From CAYGFH01 sp964430295 (GTDB lineage: Bacteria > Patescibacteriota > Microgenomatia > UBA10105 > UBA927): DNA of 5,480 nucleotides. Below are positions 1-5,480 of the stretch, piece by piece. The DNA is taken from NCBI GenBank assembly GCA_964430295.1, contig CAYSEV010000062.1:1-5480 (forward strand), read 5' to 3'. The position numbers and the translations under genes were made by a program. The first letter of the stretch is position 1. Every line of letters begins with the position of its first letter. The notes beneath the pieces are model-generated. The model did not search any database and was not told where the DNA came from. It saw only the letters and a list, made by a program, of their open reading frames with translations.

Positions 1-49
1 TAAATACCCGACAACACATTCGCGGAAAGAATGCTGAAAAGCAACCTAT

Positions 50-78
50 AGTATATAATATTTGGTAACAAAAATCAA
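50..78 (-). promoter_or_regulatory. Possible leftward promoter at the window's left edge
   Basis: On the minus strand, TTGATT (78-73) is followed after 17 nt by TATACT (55-50). These match the -35 and -10 consensus at 4/6 and 5/6. Five nt later a TTG (44-42) opens a frame that stays open to the window edge and begins M-L-F-S-I-L-S-A-N-V-L, a hydrophobic start that could be a signal or membrane segment. The short gap from -10 to start resembles that of the rightward genes. Only 14 codons are visible and the region is AT-rich, so chance is a real alternative. A rightward gene ending here (for example an open frame with its stop at 66-68) cannot be excluded. Confidence 0.2.
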
Positions 79-114
79 GTTATATAAGCCTATAACTGAT
101 TGTCCCGCTGTAGG

Positions 115-134
115 GAAACACATGATCGTGTTTC
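115..134. promoter_or_regulatory. Operator-like inverted repeat upstream of the ligase gene
   Basis: GAAACAC (115-121) and GTGTTTC (128-134) are perfect reverse complements around a 6-nt centre, giving a 20-bp dyad. Weaker outer arms, TTGtCCCG (100-107) and CGGGCAA (142-148), pair over 7 bp with one bulged T. The dyad ends 19 nt before the TATAAT at 154-159, so its right arm covers the position where a -35 element would sit. That geometry fits a repressor site. No T-tract follows, so it is not a convincing terminator. The binding protein is unknown and is not encoded in this window. Confidence 0.4.
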
Positions 135-153
135 GCACAAACGGGCAATATCG

Positions 154-159
154 TATAAT
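154..159 (+). promoter_or_regulatory. -10 box (TATAAT) directly before the ligase gene
   Basis: A perfect TATAAT ends 6 nt before the ATG at 166. A -35 element at the 17-nt spacing would be TTTCGC (131-136), which is weak, so promoter strength may rest on the -10 or on an activator. Transcription from such a box normally starts about 6-8 nt downstream, so the mRNA would begin at or very near the AUG (leaderless). The box also decides the start: a longer frame from TTG at 100 would place both promoter and dyad inside coding sequence. Confidence 0.6.
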
Positions 160-165
160 GCAGAC

Positions 166-2412
166 ATGGCTGTTTCTGCGCTATCATACTGGTCCGAAAA
201 GGTAATACGGACTTCGTTCTACCTGCTCTTTATCCTTGTTCCATTGATTCTTACACCCTGGAACTATGAACTGTTCGAATACAACAAAATGATGATTACC
301 TATGCCCTGGCGGCTGTTATTGGTGGTGCATGGGTAGTAAAAATGATCTCGGAAAAGGAACTGAAGATAGCAAAAACGCCTCTGGATATCCCCATCCTTC
401 TATTCGTCGCTTCGCAATTTATCAGTTCACTCTTTTCTATGGATCCCCATGTTTCGTGGCTCGGGTACTACAGCCGTTTTAATGGTGGCATGTGGTCTAT
501 ATTTACATATACCCTGCTCTACTATGCGTTTGTAACCAATTTTTTGCCTTCAGATTCATCGTCTCATACAGAAGAATTGAAACAATCTGCTAAAAAATAC
601 CAGAAACATGCTGTAGCATCAGAGGCACATGAACCAAAAGATGTTTCTACAATACTGAGGCTGTTTACTGTGGCCATCTCAACCGGCGTCGTTGTAGCAC
701 TATATGGTGTACTGGAGCACTTCGGTATAGATAAAAACCTATGGGTACAAGATGTACAAACACGGGTTTTTTCAACACTGGGTCAACCGAACTGGCTCGC
801 AGCCTACTTAGTTGCATTGTTGCCACTTACCTGGGGCTTTGCACTTTGTGCACTGCGGTCTGATAAAAATCAGGCAATGCGACTATCTCTTCCTGTTATA
901 GTGTGGACAGCAATCTCCGTGCTATTTTTTATCACGCTCTTATATAGCAGATCACGATCAGGATTATTTGCACTCGCTGTTGTTGATCTACTGTTCTGGG
1001 GAATGTTGTTTGTAACACGATCGCGGGAACGATCAGTAACAATTTCCGCAGGGATCCTTCATGCCATATTTGCACTTATTGTCTTTTTTAATGGGTCAAA
1101 CGTTGCACAAATAGATAGGCATTTCACTCTCGAAGGGATAAAAAACCAGTATAAAAAAGCAACAGTTCAAACACAGCAGGCTCCATCTAAACCAACCGGT
1201 CCTGCACTTGAAACAGGAGGGACAGAATCAGGGACTATACGTAAATATGTCTGGGAAGGGGCGTTACTGGCCTGGAAAAGCACAACTAAAACGTGGCTCA
1301 TAGGAACCGGGACGGAGACATTTGCGTTTGCCTTTTATCAGTTCCGTCCTGTCGGACACAATAACACAAGTGAATGGGATTTTTTATATAACAAAGCCCA
1401 TAATGAATACCTCAATTATCTTGCTACAACGGGAGTATTTGGCCTCGGAACATACATTCTATTCATCGGGGCATTTGCTTGGTGGTTTTTGAAAAACATG
1501 TATGGTTCATGGTTCATGGTTCATCGCAAGACAGCAAACACAAGTGCCTCTACAACAATGACCACTGAACTATCGACGATATCCGTAGCCCTATTTACCG
1601 GATGGCTTTCTATTCTGGTAACTAATTTTTTTGGATTTTCTGTTGTCATCGTTCAATTATTTTTATTTCTCTTTCCTGCATGTATAGTACTTCTTGAATC
1701 TGTTTCGGATCCTTCATATATCCGTATGCATGTATCGTTTCCCCGATGGGCAACATGGGCTGTCAGTCTTATGGCGGCAACTATAGTACTACGCATAGGA
1801 TTATTTTGGTATGCAGATGCGCTGTACGCTTCCGCGTATCATGATGCACGAAGCGGACAATACGCACAGGGAAAAACATCATTGGAACTGGCTATTACAC
1901 TTAACCCAAATGAACCTAATTATCATGATGAGCTTGCAACGACTCTTGCCGCATTGGCGGTGGGATCATACGAACAAAAGCTCGCGACTCAGGCTTCAGA
2001 ACTCGCACGTGCGTCACTTGAGCAAAATGCTATAGCACTAACCATTTCTCCACAAAATGTAAACTACTGGAAATCCAAGACAAAAATTTATTATTCATTC
2101 TCAACATTGAATCCTGCGTTTATAACAGAAGCGGTTAACGCGCTATCTAAAGCTGCTGAACTCTCCCCCAACGATCCAAAAATAGACTACAACTTGGCAA
2201 TTTTATATGGCAGACAAGGGCAAAGTGAGAAAGCGGTCTCTCTGTTAGATCAAGCTATTGCTAAAAAGAAAAATTATAGAGACCCCTATTATGCTCTGTA
2301 TGTATTTTATACGGAGCTCAAACAACCTGATAACGCCAAACAAATTCTAAATACCTATCTTCAGACTATAGATGCATCCGATGCACAGTTCATGGAGCTC
2401 TTAAAACAGTAG
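166..2412 (+). CDS. Wzy_C/O-antigen-ligase-like polytopic membrane protein with C-terminal TPRs
   Basis: This 748-residue protein is probably a glycan polymerase or ligase of the O-antigen ligase/Wzy superfamily. Such enzymes move lipid-linked glycan onto an acceptor on the outer face of the membrane. It has about ten or more hydrophobic segments, the first near residues 17-31 and the last near 525-548. Family-like blocks are WLGYYSRFNGG (98-108), R-x-FSTLGQPNWLAAYL (200-215), SRSRSGL (261-267), and the Wzy_C region with GTGTETF (380-386), HNNTSEWD from H398 and AHNE with H412. A large outer loop lies around 307-385. From about 550 the chain turns soluble and helical with TPR-like units; the clearest is 671-704, followed by 705-738. 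I chose ATG 166 over the in-frame TTG at 100 because the extra 22 residues are charged, unlike the family, and lie over a promoter and a palindrome. A lysine-rich loop (about 128-160) separates two early membrane segments. The acceptor could be a polysaccharide, S-layer protein or pilin; the sequence does not say. The fold call is firm, the substrate is not. Confidence 0.85.
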   Translation: MAVSALSYWSEKVIRTSFYLLFILVPLILTPWNYELFEYNKMMITYALAAVIGGAWVVKMISEKELKIAKTPLDIPILLFVASQFISSLFSMDPHVSWLGYYSRFNGGMWSIFTYTLLYYAFVTNFLPSDSSSHTEELKQSAKKYQKHAVASEAHEPKDVSTILRLFTVAISTGVVVALYGVLEHFGIDKNLWVQDVQTRVFSTLGQPNWLAAYLVALLPLTWGFALCALRSDKNQAMRLSLPVIVWTAISVLFFITLLYSRSRSGLFALAVVDLLFWGMLFVTRSRERSVTISAGILHAIFALIVFFNGSNVAQIDRHFTLEGIKNQYKKATVQTQQAPSKPTGPALETGGTESGTIRKYVWEGALLAWKSTTKTWLIGTGTETFAFAFYQFRPVGHNNTSEWDFLYNKAHNEYLNYLATTGVFGLGTYILFIGAFAWWFLKNMYGSWFMVHRKTANTSASTTMTTELSTISVALFTGWLSILVTNFFGFSVVIVQLFLFLFPACIVLLESVSDPSYIRMHVSFPRWATWAVSLMAATIVLRIGLFWYADALYASAYHDARSGQYAQGKTSLELAITLNPNEPNYHDELATTLAALAVGSYEQKLATQASELARASLEQNAIALTISPQNVNYWKSKTKIYYSFSTLNPAFITEAVNALSKAAELSPNDPKIDYNLAILYGRQGQSEKAVSLLDQAIAKKKNYRDPYYALYVFYTELKQPDNAKQILNTYLQTIDASDAQFMELLKQ
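1504..1524 (+). repeat. Three tandem copies of the heptamer GGTTCAT
   Basis: GGTTCAT occurs three times without interruption inside the ligase-like gene. The 21 bp encode seven residues, G-S-W-F-M-V-H, at about 447-453, just after a membrane segment. Because the unit is 7 bp, losing or gaining one copy would shift the reading frame. Three copies are few for a slippage hotspot. Confidence 0.9.
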
Positions 2413-2423
2413 AAGCATACGTA

Positions 2424-2452
2424 TTCAAACAACATCCCGCCCTATATATAGT
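2424..2452 (+). promoter_or_regulatory. Probable promoter for the GT-C-like membrane protein
   Basis: TTCAAA (2424-2429) is followed after 17 nt by TATAGT (2447-2452), giving 4/6 and 5/6 matches to consensus. An alternative -10, TATATA (2443-2448), ends 7 nt before the ATG, the same spacing as at def. The gap after the upstream gene is only 43 nt, with no terminator-like hairpin, so read-through is also likely. No Shine-Dalgarno sequence is present. Confidence 0.4.
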
Positions 2453-2455
2453 TAC

Positions 2456-3808
2456 ATGAGTCTTACGGTATTACCTACAGCTATACGCAAATTCGTCTAC
2501 ACACATATCACCGATATTCTTTTATTCCTCATATGTTGTATTGTATTGACAAAGCTAGTTGCAACATATACAGATACATCACGTGTACCGCATTTTCCAG
2601 AGCTGGCATTTTCTTCTCCACTTGTCGGTCGAGACCTCACCGCCTATACAACAATGCCAGTCTATACCATACGTGAAGGACAGGTACCCTTTATATTTGG
2701 CTATGGATCCGTAACGATTGCAGATGTGCTACTGCACACAATGGAAGCACTCCATATTTGCTCGATGCAACAGAGCATGTCGTGTGATTACGTACTTTAT
2801 ATTATGCTTATAAGCTGCGGCACACTCGGTTTAGCTGCATTGATATGGTATATCGTGCGCGACACAAAGCAACGAATTCTAGCATATACACTATACATTT
2901 CTATACTTCTTGGAGTTCCGTTTAGTAAGGCAGTTGAAGCCGGAAATCTGGATATCGTGCTATCAGTGCTCTATGGGATTGTGCTCGGTATAGTGCTTCG
3001 ATATAGCGGTAGAAGAATACCTGTATACGCTTCTCTCAGTATCGGTGCTCTGTTAGGAGTTTTACTCAGCACTAAAGCATTTTTCATTGCATTTGTCCTT
3101 GTAACTGCAGCATTAGTAGTGCCAAACACAGCGTTCATCTTCGCATGTATCGTAAGCTATACCACGTTGTCCTTGTGGCCACTCGTGTATGGCGTACATA
3201 CAGGATTATTTGATGTATTTGCATTTGCTATGCGCGGATCAGATGCATTTGGACCGCAGCTGTATACACAAATAAATTACGGCAATAATGCACTGATTTC
3301 CTACATATCGAATCTCCTTCAGAGTATAGATACACATCGTGTATCACTACCACTTCATATTGCTCTGACACATACCATTGCCCTGGCCGTTGGATTACTG
3401 GTGTGTGTGCACCCGTTTTTTGCAGAAAAAGGTATTATAGCCACACTGCGTATGGTTAAACAAAGATTCAACACGGGCGTTTACCCTGTTCGTGAACTTG
3501 CAATAGTGTTATATGCATATGCAACTGCACTGCTTATTTTGCTTCCTGCATGGTCGTACGATTATCGGTTGCTCTATCTATTCCCCGTGCTGCTTGCACT
3601 CATACAGTACACCAAAACTGCACGTTCAAAAGAACTACTCTACTGGTCCGTTATATTTCTATTGTGTAAATGTATGTGGATACCAAAAGACAGATTCATG
3701 AATATATGGCTGTATGCGCATATATATTTTCTGCTGCGCTCGGCCACTGCTGTCTGGAGTGAATCGATTCTAGGTGCTCGGACTTCACAGATAGGAAAAG
3801 AGAGATAG
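2456..3808 (+). CDS. Multi-pass membrane protein, probable GT-C (GT87/DUF2029-like) glycosyltransferase
   Basis: This 450-residue protein has roughly ten membrane helices, the first at about 20-36. Its layout resembles GT87-type polyprenyl-phosphate-sugar-dependent transferases. An outer loop after helix 1 carries GRDLTAY with D60, a possible equivalent of the catalytic acid. EAGNLD (161-166) is followed by a long hydrophobic stretch, a basic turn (RRIP, 186-189) and a helix ending in STK (205-207), like the family's G-N...K pattern. LLPAWSYDYRLLYLFPVL (362-379) resembles the conserved P-x-W-x-Y-x-x-x-L-L-x-P block. The family is inferred from pattern resemblance, and conservation is weak. 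It may add a sugar to a lipid carrier or surface protein. The preceding ligase-like gene, in the same orientation, supports a role in surface glycan assembly. The start is ATG 2456; no better upstream start exists, since the frame opens just after a TATA-rich block. The C-terminal tail is short and polar. An O-mannosyltransferase-like or uncharacterised membrane protein is the alternative. Confidence 0.65.
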   Translation: MSLTVLPTAIRKFVYTHITDILLFLICCIVLTKLVATYTDTSRVPHFPELAFSSPLVGRDLTAYTTMPVYTIREGQVPFIFGYGSVTIADVLLHTMEALHICSMQQSMSCDYVLYIMLISCGTLGLAALIWYIVRDTKQRILAYTLYISILLGVPFSKAVEAGNLDIVLSVLYGIVLGIVLRYSGRRIPVYASLSIGALLGVLLSTKAFFIAFVLVTAALVVPNTAFIFACIVSYTTLSLWPLVYGVHTGLFDVFAFAMRGSDAFGPQLYTQINYGNNALISYISNLLQSIDTHRVSLPLHIALTHTIALAVGLLVCVHPFFAEKGIIATLRMVKQRFNTGVYPVRELAIVLYAYATALLILLPAWSYDYRLLYLFPVLLALIQYTKTARSKELLYWSVIFLLCKCMWIPKDRFMNIWLYAHIYFLLRSATAVWSESILGARTSQIGKER

Positions 3809-3814
3809 TTTTTG

Positions 3815-3820
3815 TATAAT
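3815..3820 (+). promoter_or_regulatory. -10 box (TATAAT) directly before def
   Basis: A perfect TATAAT lies in the 19-nt gap between the membrane protein stop and the def ATG, ending 7 nt before the start codon. No good -35 is seen at 16-18 nt spacing; TTCACA (3784-3789) is 25 nt away and too distant. The context GTATAAT-NN-AGAC before the ATG matches the one before the gene at 166 almost exactly. A leaderless or near-leaderless def transcript is the likely outcome. Confidence 0.55.
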
Positions 3821-3827
3821 ATAGACA

Positions 3828-4373
3828 ATGAAACCTATTGTTTCCGTACCAAATCCTGTACTCACAACAAAGGCAGCTACCATAAAGGCGTTTGATAAGA
3901 AGTTGGCGGCCCTCATTGCTGATATGAAGCAAACGCTTATTGCGACCCGCAATCCGAAAGGTGTCGGACTGGCAGCACCACAAATCGGTGAATCCGTACG
4001 CGTTTTTATCACGAGACCAACAGAAAAAGACACTATACGCGTGTTTATAAATCCGGAAATTGTTTCGAAAACAGATACCAAAACAAATGGTGTACCCGAT
4101 CGTGATAATAAACTTGAAGGATGTTTGTCTATACCTAAAATCTGGGGTAAAGTAGCCCGTGCTTCTGCGTTAACACTCTCCTATCAGGATGAAACAGGGG
4201 CATTTCATACAGAACAATTTTCAGGGTTCCTTGCAACCATCATTCAACATGAGACAGATCATACAAACGGCGTATTATTTACCCATAGAGTATTGGAACA
4301 ACAGAGTACATTTTACCAATCGGCAAAAGATGAACAAGGAAAAGAAGTCCTTGAAGAAATAGAGCTTCGATAG
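3828..4373 (+). CDS. def: Peptide deformylase
   Basis: This is a cytoplasmic metalloenzyme that removes the N-formyl group from nascent proteins as they leave the ribosome. At 181 residues it has normal length for the family. All three signature motifs are intact: GVGLAAPQ (45-52, with Q52), EGCLS (97-101, with metal ligand C99) and HETDH (141-145, with ligands H141 and H145 and catalytic E142). The N-terminus, with P-N-P-V-L near 8-12, is typical, which supports ATG 3828. The acidic tail after about 160 is ordinary. Fmt follows after 17 nt in the same direction; this def-fmt pairing is widespread in bacteria and the two are probably cotranscribed. There is no Shine-Dalgarno sequence. A GGAAAAGAG stretch at 3794-3802 lies too far upstream to serve. 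The catalytic set is complete, so the function is secure. Confidence 0.97.
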   Translation: MKPIVSVPNPVLTTKAATIKAFDKKLAALIADMKQTLIATRNPKGVGLAAPQIGESVRVFITRPTEKDTIRVFINPEIVSKTDTKTNGVPDRDNKLEGCLSIPKIWGKVARASALTLSYQDETGAFHTEQFSGFLATIIQHETDHTNGVLFTHRVLEQQSTFYQSAKDEQGKEVLEEIELR

Positions 4374-4390
4374 ACGTAACGTATTGTTAT

Positions 4391-5431
4391 ATGAATATTC
4401 TTTTTTTTGGCTCTACGACTGATTCAGTTCTCGTACTGGATGCGATATACGGCAAAACTGCAGGAACTCACACACTGAATATCATCGCAGTAGTAACCCA
4501 ACCTCCCCGGCCCGTCGGAAGGAAAGGAATTATTACACCCACACCGGTACAAATGTGGGCAGAAGAACATCACATAAGCGTACTTTCATTTCCGTCCAAC
4601 TCAGAAAAATCATGGGAATATGAGAACGAACAAAGCGTCATTGCAGCTCTGCAACCATTCCAGGCGGATTTGCTGCTTAGTGCATCATATGGACAAAAAA
4701 TCCCTTCAAAAACAATTGCAGATGCACCGTTCGGAGGATTGAATATACATCCTTCTATTCTCCCCCGATGGAGAGGGGCTGATCCTGTACCGTGGGCCAT
4801 GATAGCGGGAGATCATCAAACAGGGGTTACCCTCGTAACTCTCAGTGAATCATTCGATAAAGGCAAGCTCGTGCAACAGAAGAAAGTACCCATACTGGAT
4901 AGTGATCTTGCTGATCCGCTTCGAACTAAATTATTTGGCATTGGAGCAACTCTCTTTCTTGATACAATTTCAGAATTTAAGGGAGGCTCATTTGAAGAAA
5001 CTGTAAAAAATCAGGAAGTATCATCGTATGCCAGAAAATTTCATAAACAGGATGGGTATATTCCCTGGGAATTACTCCAGGAAACCATGCAGCAGGAACC
5101 TGGAGCTATGAATCTGGAAGCGTGGAAACAAATTCAAGCGCAATACCCTGATGTTCCACTCTTCAAGTCATATATAACATACCAACATGGAGACGATCCG
5201 AACAGCCCGCTCGGTGTTATATTTGAGCGATTTTTCAGGGCACTTTCACCATGGCCCGGACTTTGGACGACTATACAAGTCAAGAGCAACTCATCCGCTG
5301 AAATGCAGCAAAAACGGGTAAAAATTATTGGCTGCCATGTAACATCTTCTTCATTACTGTCCATTGATACAGTACAACTTGAAGGAAAAACGCCCACAAC
5401 TTTTTTACAATTTAAAGAAGCATATCTATAA
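4391..5431 (+). CDS. fmt: Methionyl-tRNA formyltransferase
   Basis: The enzyme transfers a formyl group from 10-formyl-tetrahydrofolate to Met-tRNA(fMet), making the initiator tRNA. The N-terminal Rossmann-like domain starts at once with NILFFGS (2-8). VVTQPPRPVGRKG (34-46) matches the family's V-V-T-Q-P-D-R-P-x-G-R block. The catalytic core has N118-x-H120, followed by SILPRWRGA (122-130), AGDHQTGVTL (139-148) and D156. The C-terminal tRNA-binding domain has SPWPGLW (286-292) and ends with LEGKTP (330-335) and a final F-K-E-A-Y-L. At 346 residues it is longer than the usual roughly 310-320. The excess sits between W226 and R283, where about 12 residues separate the corresponding positions in E. 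coli Fmt as I recall it. The start ATG 4391 is fixed by the conserved N-terminus. No ribosome binding site and no clear promoter are visible in the 17-nt gap after def, so cotranscription with def is likely. Confidence 0.96.
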   Translation: MNILFFGSTTDSVLVLDAIYGKTAGTHTLNIIAVVTQPPRPVGRKGIITPTPVQMWAEEHHISVLSFPSNSEKSWEYENEQSVIAALQPFQADLLLSASYGQKIPSKTIADAPFGGLNIHPSILPRWRGADPVPWAMIAGDHQTGVTLVTLSESFDKGKLVQQKKVPILDSDLADPLRTKLFGIGATLFLDTISEFKGGSFEETVKNQEVSSYARKFHKQDGYIPWELLQETMQQEPGAMNLEAWKQIQAQYPDVPLFKSYITYQHGDDPNSPLGVIFERFFRALSPWPGLWTTIQVKSNSSAEMQQKRVKIIGCHVTSSSLLSIDTVQLEGKTPTTFLQFKEAYL

Positions 5432-5437
5432 CCCCCC

Positions 5438-5467
5438 TTGACAGTACTCTACGTATTCGGATACGGT
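5438..5467 (+). promoter_or_regulatory. Possible promoter after fmt for a gene beyond the window
   Basis: A perfect -35 hexamer TTGACA (5438-5443) follows a run of six C, 6 nt after the fmt stop codon. At 18-nt spacing the -10 would be TACGGT (5462-5467), only 3/6. The better-looking TTATAT (5467-5472) is 23 nt away, too far for a normal promoter. No start codon with an open frame is visible before the window ends. Confidence 0.3.
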
Positions 5468-5478
5468 TATATGTAGAG
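5447..5478. other. Overlapping inverted repeats at the right edge
   Basis: CTCTACGTAT (5447-5456) pairs with ATATGTAGAG (5469-5478) as a 10-bp stem with one G-T pair and a 12-nt loop. A shorter stem, CGTAT (5452-5456) with ATACG (5461-5465) around TCGG, uses the same left arm, so the two exclude each other. No T-tract is visible before the window ends. It could be the terminator of fmt, an operator beside the TTGACA, or part of the next gene's leader. Confidence 0.35.
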
Positions 5479-5480
5479 GT

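Noticed and set aside
3..68. Rightward open frame ending in TAA at 66-68, possibly the tail of an upstream gene
   Set aside because: Only 21 codons are visible, with no recognisable motif. It competes with the leftward reading and cannot be decided from this window.
100..165. In-frame TTG start giving 22 extra residues on the ligase-like protein
   Set aside because: The extension is charged and unlike the family's N-terminus, contains a perfect palindrome and a TATAAT box, and has no ribosome binding site.
62..205. Small rightward frame of 47 codons starting at TTG 62, 2 nt after a TATAAT at 54-59
   Set aside because: It overlaps the first 40 nt of the ligase-like gene in another frame, includes the palindrome and promoter, and shows no recognisable protein feature.
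1811..2035. Second rightward frame within the TPR region
   Set aside because: It is out of frame with a clear TPR-containing protein, rich in His and Met, and has no start signal.
3640..4081. Leftward open frames across the end of the membrane protein gene and the start of def
   Set aside because: They are antisense to well-supported genes and mutually overlapping, without recognisable motifs.
4570..5397. Leftward open frames inside fmt
   Set aside because: Fmt motifs are intact on the plus strand over the same stretch; the antisense frames are short and cysteine-rich without pattern.
166..5431. UGA recoding as in Gracilibacteria
   Set aside because: All four genes are full length under the standard code, with no in-frame TGA and normal TGG and GGN use.

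Overview
The window looks like a piece of a Patescibacteria (candidate phyla radiation, CPR) chromosome, perhaps Parcubacteria-like. The reasons are style rather than a marker gene. The base composition is moderately AT-rich. None of the four genes has a Shine-Dalgarno sequence. Two start codons, and probably a third, sit 6-7 nt behind a TATAAT-like box. A Wzy/O-antigen-ligase-type protein with C-terminal TPRs lies beside a compact def-fmt pair. This placement is an inference. The standard bacterial code fits: stops are TAG, TAG, TAG and TAA, and no in-frame TGA occurs in four full-length genes, which argues against the UGA-to-glycine lineages (Gracilibacteria, Absconditabacteria).

Layout. 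Positions 1-165 are a leader or intergenic region. It holds a possible leftward promoter near the left edge, a perfect 7+7 bp inverted repeat at 115-134, and a TATAAT box at 154-159 directly before the first gene. Positions 166-2412 encode a polytopic Wzy_C/O-antigen-ligase-like protein with TPRs. Positions 2456-3808 encode a multi-pass membrane protein, best read as a GT-C (GT87/DUF2029-like) glycosyltransferase. Positions 3828-4373 encode peptide deformylase (def) and 4391-5431 methionyl-tRNA formyltransferase (fmt). The last 49 nt hold a perfect TTGACA hexamer and overlapping dyad symmetry at the window edge. All four genes point right with gaps of 43, 19 and 17 nt. No stretch over 300 nt lacks a gene.

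Functionally there are two modules. The first two genes probably act on lipid-linked or surface glycans at the membrane. The second two add and remove the formyl group of initiator methionine: Fmt formylates Met-tRNA(fMet), and Def removes the formyl from the nascent peptide. A TATAAT box in the 19-nt gap before def suggests the second module has its own promoter. I see no mobile element, CRISPR array, RNA gene or defence system. The most interesting signals are the promoter-to-start spacing suggesting leaderless mRNAs, the operator-like palindrome before the ligase gene, a 3 x 7 bp tandem repeat inside it, and an apparent insertion in Fmt.
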